The notes beneath the pieces were generated by a model that was given only the letters and a program-made list of their open reading frames with translations, made no database searches and was not told where the DNA came from. Shown piece after piece: positions 45,927-54,336 of a DNA stretch of 64,000 nucleotides. Source of the DNA: CAZNPA01 sp964575095 (GTDB lineage: Bacteria; Pseudomonadota; Alphaproteobacteria; Rickettsiales; SXRF01); contig CAZNPA010000004.1 in the NCBI GenBank assembly GCA_964575095.1, positions 183,424 to 247,423 of the forward strand. The letters run 5' to 3'. Position 1 is the stretch's first letter. The number at the start of each line of letters is the position of its first letter. The position numbers were made by a program, and so were the translations under genes.

Positions 45927-46172
45927 CTATTTGTTCTGCCCCTGGCGGAATATCTTGTCCGCTTTCTCGCTGGCCGCTTTTGCTTCTGCAGCGGCTCGGT
46001 TGGCATCCGCGCGGGCGGCACGGGCTTCTTCCGTGGCCTCAATGGATTGCTGCTTTGCTTCCTGCGCCGCCTGGCTGGCGGAGCTGATCAGCGAGCGGTC
46101 TTCCGCACTCAGCTGTGTGCAGGCCGACAGCGCCATCATGGCGATGACAGATATCAGAAGGGATTTTTTCAT
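45927..46172 (-). CDS. Small Ala-rich coiled-coil lipoprotein (Lpp-like)
   Basis: From the ATG at 46172 this is an 81-residue lipoprotein: signal MKKSLLISVIAMMALSAC (lipobox LSAC), then an Ala/Glu/Lys heptad-rich helix (ARAARADANRAAAEAKAASE) and a C-terminal QGQNK. It resembles Lpp-type alanine-zipper lipoproteins that trimerise in the periplasm. The C-terminal Lys is like the residue Lpp uses for attachment to peptidoglycan. The stop abuts the convergent L,D-transpeptidase gene. The FNR box at 46242 lies upstream. Confidence 0.82.
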   Translation of the reverse strand: MKKSLLISVIAMMALSACTQLSAEDRSLISSASQAAQEAKQQSIEATEEARAARADANRAAAEAKAASEKADKIFRQGQNK

Positions 46173-46241
46173 ATGGTCTCCGTTAGGGTTAAGGTTGCAG
46201 TGAAATCCCCCTATTTGAACCATATCCCTGCGCATCAATGT

Positions 46242-46255
46242 TTGATTGCGATCAA
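46242..46255 (-). promoter_or_regulatory. FNR/Dnr-type box upstream of Lpp-like lipoprotein
   Basis: On the minus strand TTGATCGCAATCAA is followed 22 bp later by TTCAAA, a weaker -10. The lipoprotein ATG is 70 bp downstream. The right IS1 neighbour starts only 37 bp beyond the box. Confidence 0.8.
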
Positions 46256-46291
46256 CCATCTTCCTGCCCGGAAAAATCGAAACGAAGGCAC

Positions 46292-47046
46292 TCCTAAATT
46301 AGGATAGATATTCATACCAGAAAATATGCATGGTAAGGTCGGCCATGTGAGCGGTTTTGGGGTAGCAGAGAGTTCTGCGGTGGAATCTGGCGAAGTAGTG
46401 ACGGACCTGTGTATTGACGGATTCGACAGTGTAAGTGAGCGCCTTGGTTTGCACGAGTAGGTGCGGCGGAATGATTCTGCGGTAGACCCTCCATCCGTCG
46501 GTGGCAACGGCGAAGGGTTTGAGGTGAGCTATCCTTGCCCAGAGCCGCTTGAGCGCTTTTTTGCCACGAGAGCCCACTTCCAGGGCAAGGATGCGTCGCC
46601 GGGCGCAAGACACAGCAATCCATATCCAAAGCTTGCGCTGTTTTTTTGGGTGTAATACCACATCTCGTCGATCTCGATGATGTCCATGCCATCGATGTCA
46701 GCAGGCATTTGTGTCAGCAGCGTCTCCTTGATCTTCTCTCCCGCCGCTTTCACCCAGTTCATCACCGTTACGTCGCTGACACCCACAATGCGACCGACGC
46801 CGGAAAACCCAACCCCTTCCTTGTAGAGATGCAGCGCTGCCAAGCGCTTGTCCGGCGAATGTCCGCGTCCATGCGTATTCGTGAAATTATAACCGCAGTC
46901 CCGGCAGCGATAACGCGGCTTCCCCTTGGTTGTGCCATTCTTGCAATAGCTTCGGCTCTGACATTGTGCGCAGTGCATGACTCCTCCTATCAAAGGTTGA
47001 GCCAACACGCTACCAATCAATCCTTAAATCTATCCTAATTTAGGAA
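46292..47046 (-). mobile_element. IS1-family insertion sequence
   Basis: The element is about 755 bp with 18-bp terminal inverted repeats: TCCTAAATTAGGATAGAT (46292-46309) and its reverse complement at 47029-47046. It carries an IS1-type transposase in two overlapping frames. I see no flanking target duplication (left AAGGCAC, right ACGCCAA), so the junctions may have been altered after insertion. Confidence 0.88.
46299..46978 (-). CDS. IS1-family transposase InsAB (programmed -1 frameshift)
   Basis: The first frame starts at 46978 (MHCAQCQSRSYCKNG) with a zinc-finger N-terminus (CAQC, CRDC) and a helix-turn-helix (GRIVGVSDVTVMNWV). The second frame covers 46661-46299 and holds the catalytic C-terminal part (LALEVGSRGKKALKRLWARI; ATDGWRVYRRIIP; TVESVNTQVRHYFARFHRRT). 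They join at A7 (T7 at 46641-46647 on the plus strand), where a -1 slip yields IDEMWYYTQKKQRKLW. Both frames look intact, so it may be active. Confidence 0.85.
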
Positions 47047-47090
47047 CGCCAACCTTTCGATATGTTCCTTGGTGCCAAAACATTTCAAGA

Positions 47091-47190
47091 ATGGCGAGCC
47101 TTAGTGGATACGCTTCGAACCTTACCGGAGCAGCGGGCGGCTGTCATGGCATTTCCTGAACTCAAGCGTATCCATATCGATAGCTACTTT
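47091..47190 (+). repeat. Dispersed repeat A, copy 2
   Basis: This is closely similar to 25538-25638 in the same orientation; one base is deleted after GGCGAGC. Read as protein it gives fragments TFQEWRA and TLRTLPEQRAAVMAFPELKRIHIDSYF broken by a stop or frameshift, so it is a remnant. It lies between the IS1 element and fic. Confidence 0.82.
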
Positions 47191-47223
47191 TTGCACTATG
47201 CTTCGGCTTGATGCTTAGCGGAA

Positions 47224-48330
47224 TCAGCAGGGTTTCAGAAGATAGCCCGTACTGCGGCCGCCGGCGGTATCTTTGGTTAAAACGCCCCGTTCCACTAAAT
47301 CCATAATATCGCGCAGGGCCGTATCCTGAGAACACTTGCCGAGTTTCGCCCATTTCGAGGAAGTCAGCTTGCCTTCAAACCCGCCATCCAGCAGCCGGTT
47401 GAGGATGGTGCGCTGACGCTCATTAAAGGACTGGTCGATATGCGCTTCCCAGAAACGGGCCTTGGCGAGGACGGATTCCAGCGTACTGTCGGATGCTTGA
47501 ATGGCGCGCTCAAGGCAGCCGAGGAACCACGCAATCCATGCCGTAATATCGAGCGTCGCTTTCTGGCTCTTTTCCAAGATGTCGTAATACGCTGTGCGCT
47601 CGCGCTGTATCTGCGACGACATGCTGTAAAAGCGCTGGCTGCTGCCCTCCGACCGCGCCAGCATCATGTCGGCCAGCGCGCGCGCGATACGGCCATTGCC
47701 ATCATCGAATGGATGGATGGTGACGAACCAGAAGTGAGCGAGCGCGGCGCTGATGACCGGATCGGTCTCCGGTCTGGCGTTGAACCATTTAATGAAGGCC
47801 GCCATTTCCTTTTCCAGCCGGTCATAGGCGGGCGCTTCGTAATGCACCTTCTCGCGGCCAATCGGCCCGGAAACCACCTGCATGGGCCCGCTTTCCTTCG
47901 TCCGCCATTTGCCGACATGGATGCGCTGCATACCGCTGTGTCCGGTGGGAAACAGCGCCGCATGCCAGTCATACAGGCGGGTTTTGCTTAAGGGTTTGGC
48001 ATAGTTGCGCGTGGCGTCGATCATGATTTCGACAATGCCTTCCACGTTGCGCGGCGCACGCACGGCCGCGCCGCCAATATCCAAGCCCAGCCGCCGGGCA
48101 AGCGACGAGCGCACCTGCTGTAGATCCAGCTTCTCGCCTTCGATTTCCGAGGTCTTGAGCACGTCCTGCGTCAATGTTTCCAGGGTTGCCTCTTCCCGTA
48201 GGGGAAAGCCCAGCGCCTCCATGCGTCCCAGCAGCCGCCCCTGCAGATGGCGTACCCTGGCCAGCGGCTCGGCAAGCGACGCCTGGTTCCAGGTGAATTC
48301 CGGCCAATCCTTGCGTTCGTGGATATACAT
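47224..48330 (-). CDS. fic: Fic-domain protein with C-terminal winged helix
   Basis: This 368-residue protein has the Fic core HPFDDGNGRIAR (residues about 208-219) for AMP transfer or a related reaction. An N-terminal inhibitory motif TSEIEG (about residues 60-65) fits the class II self-inhibited Fic proteins. The C-terminal 70 residues form a predicted winged helix (NERQRTILNRLL; LGKCSQDTALRDIMDLVERGVL). No antitoxin gene is adjacent. The promoter region carries an array of repeats that the winged helix could bind. Confidence 0.93.
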   Translation of the reverse strand: MYIHERKDWPEFTWNQASLAEPLARVRHLQGRLLGRMEALGFPLREEATLETLTQDVLKTSEIEGEKLDLQQVRSSLARRLGLDIGGAAVRAPRNVEGIVEIMIDATRNYAKPLSKTRLYDWHAALFPTGHSGMQRIHVGKWRTKESGPMQVVSGPIGREKVHYEAPAYDRLEKEMAAFIKWFNARPETDPVISAALAHFWFVTIHPFDDGNGRIARALADMMLARSEGSSQRFYSMSSQIQRERTAYYDILEKSQKATLDITAWIAWFLGCLERAIQASDSTLESVLAKARFWEAHIDQSFNERQRTILNRLLDGGFEGKLTSSKWAKLGKCSQDTALRDIMDLVERGVLTKDTAGGRSTGYLLKPC

Positions 48331-48333
48331 ACT

Positions 48334-48399
48334 AATCTCCGCATTTCATACGGAGATTGTACGCCATATTCTCCGCACAGGCAACCATTATTCTCCGCA
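48334..48399 (-). promoter_or_regulatory. fic promoter with operator-like repeat array
   Basis: On the minus strand TTGCCT (48379-48384), a 17-bp spacer and TACAAT (48356-48361) form a good sigma70 promoter. Three same-direction copies of TGCGGAGA(A/T)TA occur at 48389-48399, 48367-48377 and 48333-48343, and a fourth inverted copy at 48351-48358 makes the palindrome AATCTCCG/CGGAGATT, covering the transcript start and ribosome site. Confidence 0.7.
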
Positions 48400-48559
48400 T
48401 AATATGCGGCTAATAACGCCCACAATCGCCGCATTCGCAAAACCGCATGAATACAAACGAAACGGCTTATTCATGAAAAACAAAGCGTTGCGCGTTCATT
48501 TCGCCGGGCATTTCGTTTTTCAAAACGCATGTATTGTTCTTTCTCAATTGGTTGCGGCG

Positions 48560-48820
48560 AAAAAAACGAAACGAAATCGGTTTTTGGATTCTGTCGCTAG
48601 CGAGATTCCGAGCCTTGCGTCCCCGCATACATCCGCCGCCGGAAGGACCCAAAAGCCTCCCTCTTGAAAGCGAGAGCAGCCGCGGGTTTCCGGCGCATGG
48701 CGCAAGTGGTGGAAGTTTTGCACGCGGTGCAAAGAAGCAGAGGCCTCAAAAAGTGCCACGATTTCACCGAAAAGTGCCATGTTTTTCGCAAAATGTGCAC
48801 GGATTAGAAACATTCGTGCG
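48560..48820 (+). repeat. Composite dispersed repeat B, copy 2
   Basis: The left part (48560-48657) matches 25770-25866 and is again followed, about 90 bp on, by three degenerate GTGC-based units of about 20-21 bp (48757-48810). The whole interval 48400-48902 has no credible gene; ORFs here (for example 48467-48652 minus) translate the repeat. Confidence 0.78.
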
Positions 48821-48902
48821 GCTGAAGAACTTCTGACCTTAATCAAATGGCTCATATCATTTGCTGGTTAAACTGTTTCGATAAGTTGCCGGCAACGGAA
48901 GT

Positions 48903-50528
48903 TTACTTTTGCGTATTAGCCTTGATGGCGGCAACGTAGCGCTTCATTGTCAAGGTGCAATCGCCGGGAGGCAACGCCAGCTCTATCAGTTGGAACGCGC
49001 CGCGTTTTCGGAGGGCGTTATCCAGCGCTGCTGCAAAGTCGCCGCCCCTATGAACCGTAACCGCTTCACCCCCAAGCCCTTTGGCAAGCGACGCATAAGA
49101 AACGCCGGAGAGTCGCGTATAATCGGAATCGGGCTGGAACTGCCGCAGCATTTCCCAACTGCCGTTGTTAAAGACAATGACAACCGGATCCCATCCATAC
49201 CGCGCGCAATTGATGAGTTCCCAGCCTGTCATCTGGAATGCCCCGTCGCCTACCAATATAATCGGTCGGTCGCTCGTTACCGCCTGCAGGCCAAGCGCCG
49301 CCGGAACGGAAAAGCCCATCGTGGCATAATAGGCGGATGCAAGCAGCGGGACGCCCGGAATGTCCATGGCGGAAAAAAGGCAGTCGCCGATATCGGCGAC
49401 GACGGGCAATGGCTTGCTGTGCGCCAGCAGCGCTGCCTGCACTATCGGCGCGATATCGTCTACTTTCAATGCGCCGTCAGCCGGCGCCTCCCTTTTGGAG
49501 AAAGCGGAATTCTGAGGAACTTCTGCGCGATGACGGAAAACGATATTCCGAAGCGCCGGCGTCAGCGCCTTTAATGTCAGGCCCGGATAGCGCTTGCCGC
49601 CCACGATGACGCTGTCGGCTGTCGCCAGGATCATGCGTTTCTCGTCCACGCGCCTGCCGGAGATGCCCCAGTTGGTGTCGCATGGTATGACGCCGAGGAT
49701 AAGGGCGAAATCCGAATCTTCCACGAGCTGCCGCTGGGTTTCATCTCCGGCAAGGCCAAGATAGCTGCCGGCGTACGGCCACGGCTTGCCGGCGAATAAT
49801 CCCTTGCCCATGAAGCTGTTGAGCAAAGGCGCCGACCATGCCAGAGCCAGCGCGAACACTTCCTCTTCCAGGCCAAACCGCCGCACCTGCGCTCCGGCGA
49901 GAATCACCGGGCGGGATGATTTTTGAAGGCGCTGCGCGATGTCCTCGATGCATTCATCGAGTAACGATGCGGGAACGGGAGGTTGCCGGGAAAAATCATG
50001 TGAAATCGCTTCGCATCCCACGCTTACCATGTCGCGCGGGAACTCGATATAAACAGGCCGGGAATGTTTCAGGCAACTCTTAAGGACGCGTTCGATCTGG
50101 GCGGGAGTTTCCACGGGATTGTCGAGCCGCGCCTGGTCGCAGGTGAATTCCTTAAACACGTTCATCTGGGTTTCAAGCGTTCTGATCTGGTGGTGCAGCA
50201 GCAGGCCGCGATCCGTTTCGCGCGCGCCGGGCGCACCGGAAATGACGACCAGCGGCGAGTGCTCTGCCCAGGCGCAGGCGACGGGATTGACCATATTCAT
50301 GGCGCCCGCGCCGTAGGTCACCGCCGCCACGCCGATGCCGCCACCGTAACGCGCCGCACCGTCCGCCGCGAAACCGATGCCGGGCTCGTGGCTTAACGTA
50401 TAAAGTGGCAGGATTTTGCTTTGCTCCATGACTTGGAAAAACGGCAGCGCATAATCTCCCGGCAGGCCGAATACGGCTTTGGCGCCGGCCGCCTTCAGCA
50501 TATGCAGTAATGCTTCAGCAATGATCAT
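48903..50528 (-). CDS. ppdC: Phenylpyruvate/indolepyruvate decarboxylase-type TPP enzyme
   Basis: This 541-residue protein matches the Azospirillum-type phenylpyruvate decarboxylase: N-terminal FGLPGDYALPFFQVM and SHEPGIGFAADGAARY with catalytic Glu, YGAGAMNMVNPVACAWAEHSPLVVISGAPG, GLLLHHQIRTLETQ and the TPP loop VGDGAFQMTGWELINCARYGWDPVVIVFNNGSWEM (in two parts, near residues 435-470). It decarboxylates aromatic 2-oxo acids to aldehydes, a step toward indole- or phenylacetate. It is the last gene of the nnrS-nadB-nadA operon (ATGA overlap with nadA). Confidence 0.85.
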   Translation of the reverse strand: MIIAEALLHMLKAAGAKAVFGLPGDYALPFFQVMEQSKILPLYTLSHEPGIGFAADGAARYGGGIGVAAVTYGAGAMNMVNPVACAWAEHSPLVVISGAPGARETDRGLLLHHQIRTLETQMNVFKEFTCDQARLDNPVETPAQIERVLKSCLKHSRPVYIEFPRDMVSVGCEAISHDFSRQPPVPASLLDECIEDIAQRLQKSSRPVILAGAQVRRFGLEEEVFALALAWSAPLLNSFMGKGLFAGKPWPYAGSYLGLAGDETQRQLVEDSDFALILGVIPCDTNWGISGRRVDEKRMILATADSVIVGGKRYPGLTLKALTPALRNIVFRHRAEVPQNSAFSKREAPADGALKVDDIAPIVQAALLAHSKPLPVVADIGDCLFSAMDIPGVPLLASAYYATMGFSVPAALGLQAVTSDRPIILVGDGAFQMTGWELINCARYGWDPVVIVFNNGSWEMLRQFQPDSDYTRLSGVSYASLAKGLGGEAVTVHRGGDFAAALDNALRKRGAFQLIELALPPGDCTLTMKRYVAAIKANTQK

Positions 50529-51505
50529 ATCCTATTCCTGCCGGCGGGTTTGGCTGGGTAGCTCATGTCGAGCATGCGGCCCAAAGGAATTCTGGCTTTT
50601 CGCGCTATGTGATCAGGCAATGTTATTTCCGGTATCTTGTCTCGCATGCACAAGAACAGTTTCTCCATGGTATTGAGCTTCATATAGACGCAATGATTAC
50701 AATGGACGCAGGCGCCTTCTTCCGTGCCGGCGACAGGGATGAATGTGCTACCGGGAGACTGTTTTTTCATTTGATGAATGATGCCGGGCTCGGTTAATAT
50801 TAAAAAGGTTTCACCCGGCCGCTCCTGCGTATATTGCAGCAGTTTGGAAGTGGACCCGATATAGTTGGCATAGTTGAGCAAGGCTTCCGGGCATTCCGGA
50901 TGAGCGATAACATGCGCATTAGGATACTGGACTTGTAACTGTACAAGCTGACGCTCGGAGAAGCGTTCATGCACAACGCATGTGCCGTTCCATAGCATCA
51001 TTTTCCGCCCGGTTTTACGCTCGAGATAATTGCCAAGATGTTTATCGGGCGCAAATAGAATAGGCGTTTGCTCGGGAATTCGGCGTATTATTTCCTCCGC
51101 ATTGCTGGAAGTGCAGATGATATCCGATTCAGCCTTTACCTGCGCCGAGCAGTTGATATAGCTGATAGCCACATGATCCGGATGGGACTGCCGGAACATG
51201 CGGAATGATTGCGGCGGGCAGGCTATCTCCAGCGAGCATCGGGCGTCCATATCCGGCAGCAGCACCATTTTCTCGGGGTTTAGAATTTTCGCCGTTTCCG
51301 CCATGAAGCGCACGCCGCAAAAAACAATGATTTCTGCGTCCGTCTCCGCCGCCCGGCGCGACAGATCCAGCGAATCGCCGACATAATCCGCAATATCCTG
51401 TATGTCATCTTCCTGATAGTAATGCGCCAGGATGACGGCTTTCATCTTTCGACGCAGCGCACGGATCGATTCCTCCATCTCTAGGAGTGTGGGCGTATTA
51501 AACAT
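50525..51505 (-). CDS. nadA: Quinolinate synthase A
   Basis: This 326-residue [4Fe-4S] enzyme condenses iminoaspartate with dihydroxyacetone phosphate to quinolinate. It shows ILAHYYQEDDIQDIADYVGDSL (residues about 24-45), ARCSLEIACPP and the C-terminal CVHCNHC region. I place the start at 51505 (MFNTPTLLEMEE) because AAGAGG lies 7 nt upstream; the frame upstream to 51547 lies in nadB. It overlaps nadB by 8 bp and ppdC by 4 bp. Its cluster is likely sensitive to oxygen and NO. Confidence 0.95.
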   Translation of the reverse strand: MFNTPTLLEMEESIRALRRKMKAVILAHYYQEDDIQDIADYVGDSLDLSRRAAETDAEIIVFCGVRFMAETAKILNPEKMVLLPDMDARCSLEIACPPQSFRMFRQSHPDHVAISYINCSAQVKAESDIICTSSNAEEIIRRIPEQTPILFAPDKHLGNYLERKTGRKMMLWNGTCVVHERFSERQLVQLQVQYPNAHVIAHPECPEALLNYANYIGSTSKLLQYTQERPGETFLILTEPGIIHQMKKQSPGSTFIPVAGTEEGACVHCNHCVYMKLNTMEKLFLCMRDKIPEITLPDHIARKARIPLGRMLDMSYPAKPAGRNRI

Positions 51506-53051
51506 AGGCGTGCCTCTTGCGGGTTGATAAGCCGCCGGATTGTTCATATTCCCACCCAGACCAAATCAGCTTGCTGTGACAAGCCTCCAATACATCCGAG
51601 TTATGGCAATCCTCACGAAAATGACATCCTCGGCTTTCCCGGCGTTCCAACGCGGCAGTTGCGACCGCAAGCAGCGCCAGGCAGGAATTGGTAAAGCGCA
51701 GATCCGATCGGTGCGCTTCCATCAGCCGCCCGATAATTTTCTGCGCTTGCTTCAGGCCGGACTCGTTTCGCACGATACCGATATGCCGCGTGGCTGTTTT
51801 TCTTATCGTATTCCATGCTTCCGCTGTGGCAGAAGGCGCATACTGCGGCGGCATAGCCGTCTGTCGAACAGGTTGAGGGTCGATTTCTTTCACATGCCGA
51901 GCAACAGGATCCGCCATAACAAGCCCCTCCAACAGTGAATTGGAAGCCAGCCGATTCGCACCGTGCATACCGGTGCAGGCCACCTCGCCGGTAGCATACA
52001 GCCGGGAAAGAGACGTCTTGCCATGCGCATCCGTGGCAACCCCGCCGATATGGTAATGCGCGGCGGGTATTATGGGGATGAGGCCTTGCAAGGGATCAAT
52101 CTTCGCTTTCATACAGGCGCCATATACCTGAGGAAAGTCTTCAGCAAAACGTTCGCCCGGATATTGGCGCGCATCCAGATATACTTTCTGACCGCAGCGG
52201 AGCTGATGATCAATGGCGCGGGCCACCACGTCTCTCGGTGCAAGCTCTTGTTCTTGATGCACCTTCTTAAGAAACCGCTCTCCGGATTGCGTTACCAGCA
52301 AAGCGCCTGCGCCCCTGAGCGCTTCGGTCACTAGAGGGATAGGATCATCTTCCGTTGCCAGAGCGGTCGGGTGGAACTGGACAAATTCGCAGTCCATCAC
52401 TTCCGCTCCCGCTCTGGCGGCCATGCCGAGTCCCTGGCCGAGGATATAAGGCGGGTTGGTGGTAAGGCGGTAGAGTCCCGCAAGTCCGCCGGTAGCCAGG
52501 ATAACGGCGCGCGCGGACTGATAATTAAGGGTATGATCCCCGTCCAGGAGCCATACGCCGTACACCGTATTGTTTTCTGCGGCTAATGAAACGGCGGAAA
52601 GCCCATCACGCACTGTGATATTGGACGCCGACATTACGGCTTGGCGTAAGCTGCACATCAGCTGCGCCCCGGAGCGATCTCCGTTCAGATGCAGCACGCG
52701 CGCCCGGCTATGGGCGGCTTCCTTCGCCAGAGAATAACGACCCGACGCATCCTTATCGAATGCGACGCCCAGCGCTTCAAGATCGCGAATACAACTCGGT
52801 GCGGCATAGATGATCTTAGAGGCTATGGATTCATCCACCAGCCCAGCGCCTGCATTTATAGTGTCCTGCAGATGCAGTTCGGGAGCATCATCGCCGCCCA
52901 CGGCGGCGGCGATGCCGCCCTGCGCCAGATAGCTAGAGCCATTATCGCCGCTGAAGGAGGGGCTTATGACCATCACCGGAAGCGGATGGAGTTTAAGCGC
53001 AACATAGAGACCGGCGACGCCGGCGCCTAAAACAACTACGGGATTATCCAT
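51498..53051 (-). CDS. nadB: L-aspartate oxidase
   Basis: This 517-residue FAD enzyme oxidises aspartate to iminoaspartate. It has the dinucleotide motif VLGAGVAGLYVALKL, GGIAAAVGGDD, and LYATGEVACTGMHGANRLASNSLLEGLV. It can use fumarate instead of oxygen as acceptor in other bacteria, which suits an anaerobic operon. It lies between nnrS (8-bp overlap) and nadA. Confidence 0.96.
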   Translation of the reverse strand: MDNPVVVLGAGVAGLYVALKLHPLPVMVISPSFSGDNGSSYLAQGGIAAAVGGDDAPELHLQDTINAGAGLVDESIASKIIYAAPSCIRDLEALGVAFDKDASGRYSLAKEAAHSRARVLHLNGDRSGAQLMCSLRQAVMSASNITVRDGLSAVSLAAENNTVYGVWLLDGDHTLNYQSARAVILATGGLAGLYRLTTNPPYILGQGLGMAARAGAEVMDCEFVQFHPTALATEDDPIPLVTEALRGAGALLVTQSGERFLKKVHQEQELAPRDVVARAIDHQLRCGQKVYLDARQYPGERFAEDFPQVYGACMKAKIDPLQGLIPIIPAAHYHIGGVATDAHGKTSLSRLYATGEVACTGMHGANRLASNSLLEGLVMADPVARHVKEIDPQPVRQTAMPPQYAPSATAEAWNTIRKTATRHIGIVRNESGLKQAQKIIGRLMEAHRSDLRFTNSCLALLAVATAALERRESRGCHFREDCHNSDVLEACHSKLIWSGWEYEQSGGLSTRKRHAYV

Positions 53052-54219
53052 CGCGTCCGTCCACTCTCGGTTGCAGCAGGATCGGCGTATAGACTACGAT
53101 GAAGATAACAAACGCCAGCAGCCAGAATCCAGCCGCTACCTGGAACCAATACCACATGAGGCCGGGAAACAGCCAGACGCCGAAAACGCGGGTGGCGGCA
53201 ACAAGATTGATGCAGGCGAACGCCGCGATCATCGCTTTACCGACGGCAAGCGGCCGCCCGGTATGCCCGAGCGATACCCGCGCCATCATCCCCAGTGTCA
53301 ACACGCCGATGCCGCCGGCGGTGAACGCATGCGTGCCGATGGAAGGCGAGGCAATAACGCCGAAATAATGGAAGGCGCGCGCGAGAAAGCCAATGACCAG
53401 CCAGGCATATCCCGCATGCAGCACCCACAGCAGCGGCACTTTCAGCGTTTTCAAGCTCTGCCATTGTGACAGGCGCCAGCCGTTGACGATGCCCGCCAGC
53501 AGGAATGCAATGCCAAGCAATGTTTCGCTCGCTCCCGCCACATCGAGCATGAGCGCGGCGATAGTGGAAACAAGAACCAGGCGCTCAATGTAGGAATTGC
53601 GAGAAATCGCGATACCTAAAGGACGCTCAGTGAAGAATGGAATGACGCGTCCGCCGATGATGATCATCATCATAATCACGATGTCGAGTCCCAGCCGGAT
53701 GCCGATGTCCATCTCGTCCCAATGCGCCAGCCCGTTGGCGGCGGCCAGTAGCAGTAACAGCAAAAGGAAAAAATAATTGCGGCGGTTTTGCGATTTCACC
53801 AGCGCAGGGAAAATACCCGCCATGCAGGCGAGAAAGAATGAAATATCTACCACCGCCACCAGCGGCTCCGGAAACCAGGCGGAGAAAAATATCATGACGC
53901 GACCGGCCAGCCACAGCAGAAAAATCATCGCCAGCGCCACGCCCTTGGGCGTCGGGTGCCCGGTCCAGTTCGGCACGGCGGTAAGCAAAAACCCTCCGAT
54001 AATGGCGGCGGCGTAGCCGAAGAGCATTTCGTGCTTGTGCCATACAAGCATATCCCACCGGCTCGGCAAAAACGCCGTCACGCCCGACATCAACAGGATA
54101 AAATGGACGAGCGCGAAGGCCGAGAATATGGCGCCGAACAGGAAGAACGGCCGAAAGCCCAAACGGAATAAGGCAAAACTGGAAGGGCTCTTGCCGGATG
54201 GTTCATCAATGCCGATCAT
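53044..54219 (-). CDS. nnrS: NnrS-family haem-copper membrane protein
   Basis: This 391-residue protein has about twelve membrane helices and NnrS motifs (FALFRLGFRPFFLFGAIFSAFA near residue 15; WHKHEMLFGYAAAIIGGFLLTAVPNWTG; GLDIVIMMMIIIGGRVIPFFTERPL; GTHAFTAGGIGVLTLGMMARVSLGHTGR). NnrS relieves nitrosative stress during denitrification in other bacteria and is usually under NnrR/Dnr control. The ATG is 50 bp from the FNR-type box, with AGGAAA as ribosome site. Confidence 0.94.
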   Translation of the reverse strand: MIGIDEPSGKSPSSFALFRLGFRPFFLFGAIFSAFALVHFILLMSGVTAFLPSRWDMLVWHKHEMLFGYAAAIIGGFLLTAVPNWTGHPTPKGVALAMIFLLWLAGRVMIFFSAWFPEPLVAVVDISFFLACMAGIFPALVKSQNRRNYFFLLLLLLLAAANGLAHWDEMDIGIRLGLDIVIMMMIIIGGRVIPFFTERPLGIAISRNSYIERLVLVSTIAALMLDVAGASETLLGIAFLLAGIVNGWRLSQWQSLKTLKVPLLWVLHAGYAWLVIGFLARAFHYFGVIASPSIGTHAFTAGGIGVLTLGMMARVSLGHTGRPLAVGKAMIAAFACINLVAATRVFGVWLFPGLMWYWFQVAAGFWLLAFVIFIVVYTPILLQPRVDGRDG

Positions 54220-54269
54220 AATTTCCTCGTTTCATTATCCATGCATACAGGCAAATACCCGGCAGACAC

Positions 54270-54283
54270 TTGAGCCAGATCAA
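54270..54283. promoter_or_regulatory. FNR/Dnr-type box between nnrS and porin
   Basis: TTGAGCCAGATCAA has one mismatch from TTGAT-N4-ATCAA. On the minus side TATGCA follows after 22 bp (for nnrS), and on the plus side TAGAAG follows after 22 bp (for the porin). Confidence 0.75.
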
Positions 54284-54336
54284 ATCCCGAAGCATTGCCT
54301 TGGCGTAGAAGGCAAGTATCTTTTGATGAGGTTGCC

